64,000 nt of DNA from Megaustenia siamemsis (GCA_032433765.1 JAVIAB010000008.1:45941106-46005105), one strand, 5' to 3'. Positions 46,219 through 58,218 are shown, numbered from the stretch's first letter. Made by a program: numbers and translations. Notes: generated by a model from the letters alone, not told the origin.

Positions 46219-46765
46219 AAACGCCATCATCTCCTCTGTGAAACTTCCTGTATGCTAAAACCATCCCAAGAGCAGCTCCACACATGAAAAAGTCAGAGAC
46301 ATCAAAGTCAAATTTGGCCATGCCACTATCATAATGGCTTCCACTGCTTGTCCTCCTGGATACATCTTTTTCTTTGTTCTCCCCTGATGCACTTAAATGT
46401 CCTGAGTTATGCCTTGATGGCTGCCGTGATGAAAATGTGGCTGAGACCATAGCAGTAAGCTCTTCCCGACAAGGTTGGTAAATCTCAGAAGTATCTGGTG
46501 CCACAACTTCACTCTTGCTCCGTTCTGGACGTTTCGGAGCAGTCAAAGAACATGATGATATACTGGGAACCAAATTAGGGTCACTTAGACTTATTTCCCG
46601 GGCATGACTGTTCAAGATGGGGCATGCTGGTGGTTCTGCACCTATTGCACTGCTCTCCACACTTTCATGACTTCCATAACGAGATCCCCCTCGTGTAAAG
46701 GAAGAACTTGAGGTCAGGGCATCATAGGTAAGAAGTGAGCCAACAGCATCAGCGAGTAGGCACAC
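46219..46765 (-). CDS. PITPNM: PITPNM exon 3 (DDHD core with Ser-rich insertion)
   Basis: This is the largest exon, 547 bp, acceptor ctcctttcAG, donor GTTT/gtaagt, phase 0 in and 1 out. It opens VCLLADAVGSLLTYDAL, the position of the lipase nucleophile elbow; the usual Ser is Ala here (ADAVG), as expected for a non-catalytic DDHD domain. About 115 Ser/Thr-rich, probably disordered residues follow (SRRTSSGSHYDSG near the end; possible phosphosites by inference). It closes with FDFDVSDFFMCGAALGMVLA, a DDHD hallmark containing metal-site-like Asp residues. A 33-bp minisatellite begins about 30 bp upstream of the acceptor. Confidence 0.95.
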
Positions 46766-46794
46766 CTGAAAGGAGATAAATATTTCGTAATTTT

Positions 46795-47395
46795 TAACAA
46801 CTAGGAAAAATCTGAGTGAAAGTAACTCATTCTTTGAGGAAAATCTGTCTGAAAGTAACTCATTCTTTGAGGAAAATCTGACTGAAAGTAACTCATTCTT
46901 GAGGAAAAAAACTGACTGAAAGTAACTCATTCTTGAGAAAAACTGAATGAAAGTAACAAATTCTTTCAGGAAAATCTGTCTGAAAGTAACTCATTCTTTA
47001 AGGAAAATCTGGGTGACAGTAACTAATTCTTTAAGGAAAATCTGAGTGAAAGTAACTAATTCTTTGAGGTAAATCTGAGTAAAAGTAACTAATTCTTTGA
47101 GGAAAATCTGAGTGAAAGTAACTAATTCTTTGAGGAAAATCTGAGTGAAAGTAACTAATTCTTTGAGGAAAATCTTAGTGACAGTAACTAAGTATTTGAG
47201 GAAAATCTTAGTGAAAGTAACTAAGTATTTGAGGAAAATCTTAGTGACAGTAACTAAGTATTTGAGGAAAATCTGAGTGAAAGTAACTAATTCTTTGAGG
47301 AAAATCTGAGTGAAAGTAACTAATTCTTTGAGGAAAATCTTAGTGACAGTAACTAAGTATTTGAGGAAAATCTTAGTGAAAGTAACTTATTCTTT
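46795..47395 (+). repeat. 33-bp minisatellite, about 18 copies
   Basis: Units of gtaactaattctttgaggaa plus aatctgagtgaaa. It begins ~30 bases upstream of the exon 3 acceptor on the gene strand. The open frame extending exon 3 upstream (NELLSxRFSSK repeats) is this array, not protein. Confidence 0.95.
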
Positions 47396-47666
47396 AATGC
47401 CTGCTTCAGACCAAAGATAGTGGGTTTATTTCTGGACACAAATTTTCCAAACTACTGCTCGCTGATGGAGGTAATCATGTCTCACAACTTTCTGTCAATG
47501 TAGTTGTTCATCATTTCTGTTGTTGACATCCTATCAAACAATTATCTTAAACTGTCACATATTTTTTTTCTCTCAGTTTAATTTTATCTCTAATACCACA
47601 CATTTTTATGATGTCACAATATATTATAGTTGTTCCTCTCTTATTACATCATCAAATATTATGATA

Positions 47667-48202
47667 AAAGTAAAAAAAAGTAGTAAAGAGCCCCCATCAT
47701 GCCAAGTGGCGTGTAGGGAATATGGTGTTAGTGACCATAAATTTTACAGCACATGATTTTTGGGGTAATGTGGTCGGTATTACACCCATGCCACTTTACT
47801 TTCCCAGAAAAAAATCTGGTACCCATTTAAGGCTGGGTGAACCCACACTCCTGTGTGTTACCGGAGCCTCATTATGAGGAAAGTAAAGAATAGTGACACT
47901 ATGACCTTCCAGGCATGTCGTAAGAGGCGACTAAGAAGGTTGATCGATGGCTTGACATGCTGTCATTGTAAAAAGTATTGTTATGGAAACAGCCATAGGT
48001 TTTAGAAGCAGTGATATCTGCAATATGTGCCATTTTGTCACGCAAGGTTTCTGTTTTTGAGATTGTGGTTCTGCCCTATGTGCTGTCTTCAGCTCGAAAG
48101 GACAATAGATAGATAGAACCCAGAAGCCATCAGTTTGGATTGAACCCTACCTCTTGCCCTTTATAGTCCAGTTCACTAACCACTGAGCTATCATGGCTCC
48201 CA
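47667..48202 (-). mobile_element. SINE S1 copy interrupted by S2
   Basis: Body at 47690-47840, then S2, then tRNA-like head at 48123-48202 (reverse). Perfect 13-bp TSD aaatattatgata at 47654-47666 and 48203-48215. Confidence 0.92.
47846..48115 (+). mobile_element. SINE S2 nested in S1
   Basis: gcctcattatgagg, agtaaagaatagtgacacta, ggcgactaagaaggttgatc, and the end ttcagctcgaaaggacaata with (gata)n. 7-bp TSD gaaccca at 47839-47845 and 48116-48122. Confidence 0.9.
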
Positions 48203-48654
48203 AAATATTATGATAGCTTCTGCTTAATGATAGTAGCGTGTCTCCGTATGGTGTTTGGTCTCTTTCTGAACATCCTCTCTACTCTATTTAGCTGTCCATG
48301 GTATTCTCAACATTTTTCTGCAAAAAAAATTTCTTTGGCAATCAACAATTTTCCTGTTGTCCAACTGTCCAAGACTCCCCACCCATACGCCAAGCCGGGC
48401 TCCACATAACAATGCAGAACATTTTTTTCTCAATCAGCTCATTAATATTAATTTAATGGTCTTTCTGATAGGATATATAAGACTAGAAATGACAACAGAG
48501 TTAATACTATCATGTAGATACTTGTATGAGCTAAGAAATATTAAGTTTATGTGGGTGATGTCATTTTATAATTGTATCCACTGATTAGGTAAATAACAAT
48601 ATTCTCAGTGCAGCGACCTTGTCAGAGTTTGGGGACTTCTGATTTAGATCCTAA

Positions 48655-49316
48655 TAGATCCACTGTCTTTCATTAGATCTGATGTCTTGTATTAGATCCA
48701 ATCTCTTGTATTAGATCCAATTTCTTGTATTAGATCCAATGTTTTGTGTTAGATCCAATGTCTTGTATTAGATCCAATCTCTTGTATTAGATCCAATGTT
48801 TTGTGTTAGATCCAATGTCTTGTATTAGATACAATGTCTTGTATTAGATCCAATTTCTTTCATTATTTTCAATGTCTTGTGTTAGATCCAATGTCTTTCA
48901 TTAGATCCAATGTCTTTCATTAGATCCAATGTCTTTCATTAGATCCAATGTCTTGTATTAGATCCAATGTCTTGTATTAGATCCAATGTCTTGTATTAGA
49001 TCCAATGTCTTGTATTAGATACAATGTCTTGTATTAGATCCAATGTCTTGTATTAGATCCAATGTCTTGTGTTAGATCCAATGTCTTTCATTAGATCCAA
49101 TGTCTTTCATTAGATCCAATGTCTTTCATTAGATCCAATGTCTTGTATTAGATCCAATGTCTTGTATTAGATCCAATGTCTTGTATTAGATCCAATGTTT
49201 TGTATTAGATCCAATGTCTTTCATTAGATCCAATGTCTTGTATTAGATCCAATGTCTTGTATTAGATCCAATGTCTTGTATTAGATCCAATGTTTTGTAT
49301 TAGATCCAATGTCTTG
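48655..49316 (+). repeat. 20-bp minisatellite, about 33 copies
   Basis: Units of tgtcttgtattagatccaat, with alternation of cttgtat and ctttcat forms giving a higher-order pattern (groups of three ctttcat units recur at 48890 and 49080). Confidence 0.96.
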
Positions 49317-49343
49317 TAAAAGGGCAATTACAAGACATTGGTG

Positions 49344-49344
<1 letters not shown>

Positions 49345-49408
<64 letters not shown>
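49345..49408 (+). repeat. (AT)n microsatellite
   Basis: About 62 bases of pure TA repeats, joined to a LINE-B 3' fragment. It gives a spurious Tyr-Ile open frame. Confidence 0.97.
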
Positions 49409-49411
<3 letters not shown>

Positions 49412-49858
49412 ACACCAGAGCTAAAACTAAGAATAGCAAAATGTTATATCTTCTCAACATTCCTGTATGGTGCAGAAACATGGACATTAGACAAGAAAAT
49501 AGAATAGAAAATTGAAGCCTTTGAAATGTGGATTTATAGAAGAATAGGAAGAATAGAAAGAAAAGAATACAAATGATGAAGTTTTAAAGCAACTAAAAAT
49601 GAAAAGAGAACTCCTAAACACAATTAGAACAAGACAAATGTGATTTTTAGGGCATGTTAAAAGACACAGCAGCCTACTAAAAATGATCTTGGAAGGAAAA
49701 TACAAGGTAAAAGAGGCAGACCAAGACTAACATGGACGAATAACATCAAAAGATGGACAAGTCAGCCTATGACAATCTGCACTATCAAAGTAAGAGACAG
49801 AGCAGAATGGTGCTTCATGGTAGCCAACCTTGGATGCTGAGACGGCACTCAGTGATGA
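49409..49858 (+). mobile_element. LINE-B 3' fragment, plus strand
   Basis: aataacaccagagctaaaac, cattcctgtatggtgcagaa, acatggacattagacaagaa; the 3' end has gagcagaatggtgctt-like sequence and cttggatgctgagacggcac. It faces LINE-B B1 head to head, 3' ends adjoining across an (AT)n run. Confidence 0.85.
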
Positions 49859-49893
49859 TATATATATATATATATATATATATAACATCATAT

Positions 49894-52665
49894 CATATCA
49901 TCATCATCACGTACCTTCTCAGCAATGAAGGTTGGCTACCATGGATCGCTATTATACTCTGTTTCTTGCTTTGATGGTGCAGGCTGACATAGATTGACTT
50001 GTCCATCTTTTGATGTTAATCATCCATGTTAGTCTTGCTCTGCCTCTGCCTCTTTTACCTTGTATTTTTCCTTCCAATATTACTTTTAGTAGGCTGTTGT
50101 GTCTTTTAACATGCCCCAAAAATTTCATTTGTCTTGTCTTAATTGTATTTAGTAGTTCTCTTTTTATTTTCAGTTGTTTTAAAACTTCATCGTTTGTTAT
50201 CTTTTGTTTCCATCCAATTCTACCTATTCTTCTATAAATCCACATTTCAATGGCTTCTATTTTCTGCTCTGTTTTCTTGTCTAATGTCCATGTTTCTGCA
50301 CCATACAGGAATATTGAGAAGACATAACATTTTGCCATTCTTAGTTGTAGCCCTGCTGATATTTGTTTTGTTGTTAGTATATTTTTCATGGCATTAAAAT
50401 TACTTTTTGCCATACCTATTCTTTTATTTATTTCAGTTTTGCATTTTCCATCATTGGTTATAGTATGTCCCAGGTAGTTGTAGCTCTGGACTGTCTCCAG
50501 ATGTATTCCCTCAACTGTGATATTTAATTGTAGGTCTTGAGAATTTTCTTTGTTTATGATCATAGTTTTAGTTTTTTGATATTCATTTCTAGTCCATAAT
50601 TTTTGCTTGTTATGTTTATCACATTAAGCAATTGTTGTAGGTCTTTAGGATTTTCTGCTAGTAGAACAGTATCATCAGCATATCACAGGTTATTGATTAT
50701 CTTTCCATTAATGTTTAGGCCTGGTATCTCAGAGATGTTTTTAAAGATTTGCTCAGTGTATAAATTGAACAAGCTTGGTGATAGGATGCATCCTTGTCTT
50801 ACTCCTCTTTTTATGTCCATGGGTGTAGAGTTCTCCTTGTTATATCTTATTATTGCTGTTTGCTCCCAGTACAAATTACATATTAGTCATATGTCTGTGT
50901 CGTCTAGATTTATATCCTTTAGGCAGTCTATGAGTTGATTATGGTGTATTCTATCGAAAGCTTTGGTGTAGTCTATAAAGCAGGCATATATTGGTTTGTT
51001 TAATTCTGTGTACTTTTCAATCAATGTTCACATGCTGAATATGGCTTCTTTTGTCCCACTGTTTTTCCTGAATCCAAATTGTTGCTCATCTAATTCAGTA
51101 TTGATTTTATTCTGAATCCTTCCCTGTATAACTTTTAGTAAAATTTTTGTTACCTGGCTCATTAGGTTTATTGTTCTGAAATCACTGCATTCAACTGCAC
51201 CGTTCTTTTTAGGTAATGCAATGAAAGTTGATGTATTTAGATCGTTTGGTATGTATCCTGTATGGTATATGTCATTGCATATGTCTGTGATCACTTCAAC
51301 ACCAAACTCTTCTAGAGCCTGTATCATCTCTATCTGTATATAGTCAGGCCCTGCTGCCTATCCCTTTTTCATTGTTTTTATAGCTTTTTCTACTTCAGAT
51401 TTAAGGATTTTATAGTTGTATGTACATTTTATGTCTCGCTTTTTGTCCCTTTCGTCATGAAATAATTCTGTTATATATTCTTGCCATCTATCTATTATAT
51501 CTTTGTTGTCTGTTAGCATTCTTCCCTCTTTGTTTGCAATACATCCGTTTCCTGCAGTTTTTTTGTCTTTATTCATCATTCTCTTTATTTCTGTGTGCAT
51601 CTCTCTTAAGTATTGTTTACTTTCCATAGTTTCGACTTCTAGACATCTTTGGTTGAGCCAGTCTTCTTTTGCCTTTTTGCACATTCTCCGTATTTCATTG
51701 TCTATATCATTGTATCTGGCAGTGTTTTTCGCTTGTCTTCTTTCTTCCATTTTTTCTAAGATTTTGTCAGTTATCCATTTTTGTTTTTTGTTACTTTCCT
51801 TTTTGGGCAAGGTATTGCAGGATTCTTGCATGCAGTTTTTTATGCATTGCCATTTTGTTGTGACTTTTTCTTCAGGATTTTCTCTTCTGTACTGCTCAAT
51901 CCCCTCTTCTAGTAGCTTCTGATATGTGTTCTTTACTTGTACAGTATAAGTTTCTTTTACATCTTTCTGGTTTAACTCTGTTATATCTATTGGTGTTGCT
52001 GAATTAGTTTTTTGTTTGTTTCTCTTAAATTTGATTTCATTTTTATCATTACAGGATTGTGGTCTGAATTAATATCTGCTCCTGGGTAGGTTTTGGCTTT
52101 CTTGACGCTGTTCCTGAATCTGTCTTTTATCATTATGTAATCTATTTGATTTGTCATCTTGTCTCCAGGGCTTTTCCATGTGTATAATTTCCTTTTCTCT
52201 TGCTCAAAGAAGGTGTTGCATATTATCAGTCTGTTTTCTTCACAAAATTGTATTAATCTTTCTCCTCTGTTATTCCTTTTTCCTAGACCATGATTTCCTA
52301 TAATGATCTTATATTTACCTTTTCCAACTTTAGCGTTCATATCACCCATTATAATCAAGATGTCTGATGATTTCACTTGCTTCATAACTGTGTTTAGATC
52401 TTCATAGCATGCCTCTATTTGTTCATCTCATCTGTATAGTCTTGAGTAGGTGCGTATGTTTGTATTATTGCTATGTCGAATGGTTTTGCCTTCATTTTTA
52501 TTAGTATAATCCTATCATTGTATGTCAAGTGAGTATTTATATATTTTTGTAGTTCTCGTTTTATTAGAATGCCTACTCCTCTTTGATGTTCTTTTGTGTT
52601 ACCTGAATATATAAATGTACATTTATTGTCTTGTATGTATCCACTTTCCTTCCATCTTGTTTCTG
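49894..52665 (-). mobile_element. LINE-B, longest copy (B1), 5'-truncated
   Basis: Order on the minus strand: endonuclease part GDMNAKVGKGKYKIIIGNHG and INSDHNPVMIKMKSN (52.3-52.0 kb), linker KKESNKKQKWITDKI, reverse transcriptase TFIALPKKNGAVECSDFRTI, EQQFGFRKNSGTKEAI, RQGCILSPSLFNLYTEQIF, YADDTVLLAE near 50,665 (after an in-frame TGA), then YNYLGHTITNDGKCKTEINK and FLGHVKRHNSLLKVI. 3' tail (GAT)n. Perfect 13-bp TSD tataacatcatat at 49881-49893 and 52666-52678. Not intact. Confidence 0.95.
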
Positions 52666-52969
52666 TATAACATCATATACCGATGATATTATTTTAGTTA
52701 GTTTAAAACACTAAACATAATAACAAAAAAAAAACAAATATTTATTATCTGAGTGAAAGCATCAAGAAGAAATCTAGAAATACAGGTTCAATCCTCATGA
52801 CTCTTATTATTTTTCTGTTTTTCTCTGGTATGTTCCTGTACTATTTAAATGTTGTTTAAAATATTGTTGCTAAATTTCCTTCTTAGCAGCCATTGCAAAT
52901 GATTTCTTTTGTTTGGCATCTTCTGATTTTTTATTTGTGAACCTCTTCTTCTAGCCGTTGTCGTCATCA

Positions 52970-53025
52970 TCATCATCGTCATTGTCATCATCATCATCGT
53001 CATTGTCATCATCATCATCATCAAT
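52970..53025 (+). repeat. (CAT/CGT) trinucleotide run beside exon 2 donor
   Basis: catcatcatcatcgtcattg repeated, 50-100 bases past the exon 2 donor on the gene strand. Confidence 0.9.
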
Positions 53026-53075
53026 ATCTCAGAGATTGACACAAAATACTGCTTTAAATAATGCAAAGCACGCAC

Positions 53076-53277
53076 CTGGCCAGTAAAACCTATCCCATTC
53101 TCAGACTTCAGAAAGTCGTGGTAAACTTGATTTGCAGACACCACCATAGCATTTACATGCTCTTGGTACTCAGCACTGCCTGTAGCAAAGAGTGCAATAG
53201 CTCCTAAGGGTATGAAGTTCTGGTTCCTAAACAAGCTGTTGTCTGCACTACTGGTCCCACCTTGGTACAGGGTCAGG
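53076..53277 (-). CDS. PITPNM: PITPNM exon 2 (start of DDHD domain)
   Basis: Acceptor tttcacccAG, donor CAG/gtgcgt, 202 bp, entering with one base and ending in phase 0. It encodes LTLYQGGTSSADNSLF, then NFIPLGAIALFATGSAEYQE and VVSANQVYHDFLKSENGIGF, ending TGQ. These are typical of the first part of the DDHD domain in PITPNM proteins: a small helix-strand unit before the degenerate lipase elbow, which opens the next exon. Confidence 0.93.
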
Positions 53278-53425
53278 CTGGGTGAAACAAATTCAGGAAG
53301 TTACAAGTTAAGTATTTCTTGAAATGAAGCACAAATAATATGGGATTGATACATGCACAAAGACAAAAAAAACCTATCTTGATTAATACATGTATAAAGA
53401 AAAAGATATGTTTTGATTAATACAT

Positions 53426-53788
53426 CTATCTATCTATCTATTGACTTTTCGAGCCGTAGCCAGCCCATAGGGCGTAGACCAAGATACTCCTCATATCTGA
53501 ATTTTTGTTCTAGCAGTTTTCAATTCTTTTAAAGATATTTTATCAAATCTTGCCATTTGTCTCTGTTCTGTGCAAGCAGCTCTATCTGAGGGAGCCGAAT
53601 CCTGCTGCTCTTGCCTCTCTCATCAATGTTCTTCTCAGTGTCTCCCTGGGTCTTCCTCTTTTTCTCTTACCTGTTGTTTCCCATATGAGGGCCTGCTTTG
53701 CTATTCGGTTATTATCTCTTCTCATCACATGTTCAATATATGACCATCGTCTTTTCTTTATTACTGAAGATATTAGTGGTTGATTGGT
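53426..53788 (-). mobile_element. LINE-A 3' copy with 11-bp TSD
   Basis: Left end (ctat)n, gacttttcgagccgtagcca; coding to ITNQPLISSVIKKRRWSYIE. TSD gattaatacat at 53415-53425 and 53789-53799, perfect. 5'-truncated to about 360 bp, like the 41.6-kb copy. Confidence 0.93.
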
Positions 53789-53799
53789 GATTAATACAT

Positions 53800-55026
53800 G
53801 CATAAATAAAAATACCTGTCTTGATTAATGCACAATTAAACAAATTAATTTGATTCCATTTACTTTTTCAAACTGAGCAATAGATTATTCATTACTAGGT
53901 TGCTGGGTCAGTCTAGTTTAAACGCGTAGTAAGCAAAATGTCATTTAATGTGATAGTTCATGTTACAATTAGAAACAGATGTTGCTGAGCAAACAAAGTG
54001 ACTGAACAGTCAGCTCAAATATATAGCAAAGATATAATGGTAGTTACAAGGAGAGTTTAATAAAGTATTCCTCTAAGTACTTGGCTATCAATGTCATATT
54101 TGAACAATAACAGGCAAAGAAGAAATATACAAACAAAAGCAACACAATGCAAATGGAATGCATGAGATGAATGGTGTGAATAGTGAAGAATCGGAGATGA
54201 CTATAAGGTCTGTAAAGTGTTGAGGTTATACTAGTGTAGTACTGGATTTATTAATAAACAAAAAAGAAATGGTTTAAATAAGTAGCATCATCTACACTAG
54301 ACATGATTAACACCAAAGCAATAGAGAAAAGAATGAGCAAATCTAAAAGACAATGGATTGAAGAATCAGATACAAAACAAATAACAGCACTGCCCTGAAC
54401 ATTTCATGTTATCTTTGAAGCTATCAACAAGAGAGGTGGAAGAAAATAAAATAAGAAAGTGAGGAAAGAAGCAACAATTGTAACTCTTTCCATGCGTTTC
54501 GCCACACAGTGCGCCACTCTCAACTTGATTAGTGTAAACTGTCATCAAACCATATTCTTTTTACGTCTGGTATCATCTTGGTACCAGTGAAATCTAATAC
54601 CTTGTTCAATTATCTAAAAGTTCATATATTTATATAGTAGATAATTATAAATATGTAGTTTGATTCTTAGAATTATGACTAATTATGTCTCTGAAACCTC
54701 CTTCGTTGCAATAATGAAAAGCGTGAGTTAAGTGAGTTAATAAGTCCCATGAATAGATCAAAATTATGAACTCCGTCACCAGGTTCTTGACACTGGACAA
54801 AACACAGAGATGCCTTGACATGTGCCTTGTGTTGTGTGAGATGGCTAATGACAATGAAACTTTCATCTCTAGGATCATCATGGGCAGTGAAAGATGGATT
54901 TACAGCAATGATCTAGAGTCAAAACAAAAGTTGTTGCAGAGGAAGAGCTCAAGGTCACCAAGTTAAAGAAGACGTGGCAAGTCAGGAGTTTAAATGTGTG
55001 CCTCCACTACTCTTTGGCACTGATGA
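53800..55026. other. intron 1 sequence with a diverged S8 relative
   Basis: AT-rich. At 54482-54620 a segment is an inverted, diverged match to the MITE at 23870-24153. Nothing else recognised. Confidence 0.45.
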
Positions 55027-55035
55027 TTTAGCTTA

Positions 55036-55363
55036 AGGGGCCTTGGTAGCCTAGTTGGGGAAACCACTTGACTGGGCTACCGACATTAGGAAAACCTGTG
55101 TTTGATTCCCGCTGGGAGCAGCGTGAATTGTACTCGTGGCTGGAAAAAAAAATACCCCTGCGGTTGACGCAGACGCTGGCAGAAATGGCCATCACGGTAG
55201 TAGTACTCTGGGAAGGTGAGGAATGCTGCCTCACATCGTGAGTTTTGATGCTTGAAGCGACATTATTCAGAAGTCTCCGAACACTTCTGAAAGGGCGCTG
55301 AGCACATATGGGTGAAAACTCGCATGCTAAGACGCTGATTCAAGTCTCATACTTTACCTTTAC
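55036..55363 (+). mobile_element. SINE S3, second copy
   Basis: ggggccttggtagcctagtt, B-box-like tgtttgattcccgctgg, body ggaaggtgaggaatgctgcc, end tctcatactttacctttac. Flanks tttagctta and tttagttta (55027-55035, 55364-55372) are a TSD with one mismatch. About 80-85% like the 17.3-kb copy. Confidence 0.88.
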
Positions 55364-55550
55364 TTTAGTTTATTTCCTCATCTGTGTCTTCCGAGAAGTA
55401 TCAAATGTGTATACTTCTATTTTACATTCAATTTAATTAGAAGAAGCTATATCTTACAATTAAAAAATCCCTTGTTAAAAAATGAAATATTGCTGTCTCA
55501 GATAATCTCAAATTTGCCCATTTTTGATCTTTTAGTTATGGGCATTCTGT

Positions 55551-55742
55551 CTATCTATCAACCTTTCGAGTCGTAGTTGGCCCATGACTCTGAGACTCTT
55601 TCCCTGTTTCAAATTTGTCTTTCTAGCAGTCTCAATCTTTGCAAAAGATCTTTTATCAAATCTCGCCATTTGTCTCTATTCTTTACAAGCATCTCAATTT
55701 CATTAAGGGAGTTGATTCCTGCTGTCTTTGCCTCCCTGTCAA
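55551..55742 (-). mobile_element. old LINE-A 3' fragment
   Basis: ctatctatcaacctttcgag, gtcgtagttggcccatgact, then reversed coding for the LINE-A C-terminus with many changes. Confidence 0.75.
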
Positions 55743-56054
55743 TATGAGCATTACTTTACTAAATATCATTCGCACATAAATATTGATTTTTGCTAAAATA
55801 TTTTGTATTTTGAGAAGTGGTGTCATTAATTAAAACCACTTCCATAAAATATTAATTTTAAGAATGAGAGAAATGTATCAGGTTCTGGATATCTACATCT
55901 AAAAAAAGCTGCAACATTTTAAAGACTTGCTAAAATGTTACTTTTATATTGAAATTATTTTAAAATGAGCAACTGTGGAACTTATTCCAGAACTTACTTG
56001 TTCAGTTAAATCTAAACTATCCTTTATGGCTGCTTACCAACTTTCACTTTCCAA

Positions 56055-56225
56055 ATGAGCAATGCCCCAATGATTAAAAATTTGATAAATTTCAGCAATG
56101 TCCCAATGATGAAAAGGTTGATAAATTTCAGCAATGCCCCAATGATGAAAAGGTTGATAAATTTCAGCAATGCCCCAATGATGAAACATCTGATAAATTT
56201 CAGCAATGCCCCAATGATGGACATG
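56055..56225 (+). repeat. 36-bp minisatellite, about 4.7 copies
   Basis: Units of gcaatgccccaatgatgaaa plus aggttgataaatttca. Both strands have short open frames because 36 is a multiple of three. Confidence 0.95.
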
Positions 56226-56249
56226 TTTCAGAGTGACTGGCCGACCTGA

Positions 56250-57356
56250 TGTGTCATGAGTAATTATTTTGAACTCCGCATTGTTTCTTGCCGCTGCTAT
56301 TGTTTTCTCTTAGGCCTGGTGAGGTAGCCCTTCCCACCATTCGTTCTTCACTGGATACAGACAAAATACAGATGGCCCCTAGGAAGCACTTAAGGACACC
56401 TTGTTCATAACACATTCGAAAGTTTATTAACAACTAGTTAACCTTGCATAATAATTTTCTGAACAAGCACAATGACAACATGTCTGTGATTTGCATTACT
56501 CACAATCTTTAGTGATCATGAGGCTTTACACATGCCCCTCAGTTCACTTTACACTTTCGTAATAGGCATAGTTCTATGGTAAGTTTATCAACATTAACAT
56601 GGAACATTACAGCGAATCATATCTGACTGTTTGTGTCAAGACAATTTGCCGCAAGTCATCAATATTCGACTCTACCTTCCTGCAGTAGAAGCAACATGGG
56701 TATCCACAAAGACCACACCCCAGTTGGATGTGTCATGCCAAAAAGGCATCAATATCACATATTGTAATATAACAACAGCACATTATTGATGTTCTGTTAA
56801 AGGAGTATGATGAAAATTAGCAGCCCTCAGGCATACATACATTTACTCAACAGCATTTCCTAATTATGAGTGATACCGCAAGCCCTTCAGTTCACTTGCA
56901 TCAGTTGTTGCCTGAATTTCACTCTCTTCCAATATTCTACAGTGTCAAGCGGTAAATTGGCATGAGCTATCCTGTACGGCATCACTAACCCTGGTATTGA
57001 TTGCTTCTGAGTTTTGTAACTATAGTTCCGATGCTACATTGCATACACAGAGGACAGGCCTCTAACATCCCTTGAACTTCTCTCTTCCTACCCAGTTGCT
57101 GGTCCATCTCTCTCTAACGCTCTTTTTCAACTGCCAAAACGCTCTCCTATGTCACACTTCTACCACCGTTTAGTTTGGTGCACCGTTTCACCGTTTTCCC
57201 CCTCAATATCTGTTGCTCGCTGCGCAACTATATTCTACTCTGATTTCTGCAACTATCCGGTCCACCGTCATAATACACCTCCTACTCTTATCCCTGCTAC
57301 TCCCCTGCTTTACAAGTATGTGAGTGTAAGCAATAAATTTTATGTGCATTCAGGCA
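56250..57356. mobile_element. probable solo LTR (1.1 kb)
   Basis: The segment starts TGTGTCATGAG and ends ATTCAGGCA, i.e. TG...CA, and is bounded by acctga on both sides (56244-56249 and 57357-57362). It has higher GC than its surroundings and an AATAAA about 25 bases before the plus-strand end, where an LTR R-region signal would fit. No internal gag/pol next to it. No second copy in the window, so the call rests on structure alone. Confidence 0.55.
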
Positions 57357-57585
57357 ACCTGAGTTAACCCAGTCTCCATCATTTAGTAGTGACTTCTAAT
57401 ACATGAGTTATTTCAAGTTAAATGGTAAGAAGTTAAAGCAATTGAAGACACATGTATAGTGTAACAGAACACAGATAAATAACTAGTGAACAGTCTTAGA
57501 ATAAAATACAAAAGGAAAAGCAAAGACAAAACTGATAGAATTATAAAAATTGAACTAAAAAGAGAGGGGGGAGAGAGAAGAATAG

Positions 57586-57860
57586 GGTCATCTAGAAATG
57601 AGATGGTAACCTCTTAACAAGGAAAGTCCCAAGTTCAGAACCTGCCACAGGCAGTGTAAATTGTTCACTTTGAATCCATGGTTTATTCATGGCTTTATCC
57701 CTCTCCGCTCTCTGGGTAGTGTGATCAGGTGTTGAACTTTGTGGGGAAATGTGGAAATATAGGAGGTCCCATGGGCACTCACACACATTACAAGAACTCT
57801 TGGCAGTTAAAAGTCTAAAAGAGTAGGTCAAAAATGGCTGCAGCCTGGGCAAAAATAGTT
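57586..57860 (+). mobile_element. SINE S4, second copy
   Basis: gtcatctagaaatgagatgg, cccaagttcagaacctg as B-box-like part, gaactcttggcagttaaaag and agagtaggtcaaaaatggc match the 25.2-kb copy; moderately diverged. Confidence 0.7.
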
Positions 57861-58218
57861 AAGCAAGATTCTGGCCATCCTGAAGATGGATGTGTCAGGT
57901 CAAACGGTACAAAGATCACTGTTTTACCATAAACCAGTGGCACAACACATCCTTGCCCACTGAACGGGTGAAAGCAAAGAAGAACAATTAAAAAAAAAAA
58001 ACTATTGCTACAGTTTGTATCCTATTTCTCATGGCTTGTATAGGTGGTAACAAGCATTTATGACTTGTCAGTCACAACAATAGGGTCAGCAGACAATTAG
58101 TAGACCAAGACCTTGCTTCAACCTCCTAGTTGGTCTCACTGGAAACAGCCTGCATCAAAACAGGGTGGCTAGCAAAGACTAGGATCACTGTGTTCTCCAT
58201 AGTTGTTGGAATAACTGA
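57861..58218. other. intron 1 sequence, no feature seen
   Basis: No motif recognised up to the LINE-A TSD. Confidence 0.4.

Larger units (their letters stand above)
47450..48445 (-). mobile_element. LINE-D-like fragment, carrier of nested SINEs
   Basis: Left part (cgctgatggaggtaatcatg; gttgttcatcatttctgttg) and right part (tccatggtattctcaacatt; ccatacgccaagccgggctc) are one diverged LINE-D copy split at aaatattatgata by SINE S1. Confidence 0.75.

Noticed and set aside
46766..46930. Upstream extension of the exon 3 frame (SYFQSVFFLKNELLS...)
   Set aside because: It is the 33-bp minisatellite, lies before a good acceptor and does not fit the exon 2 junction.
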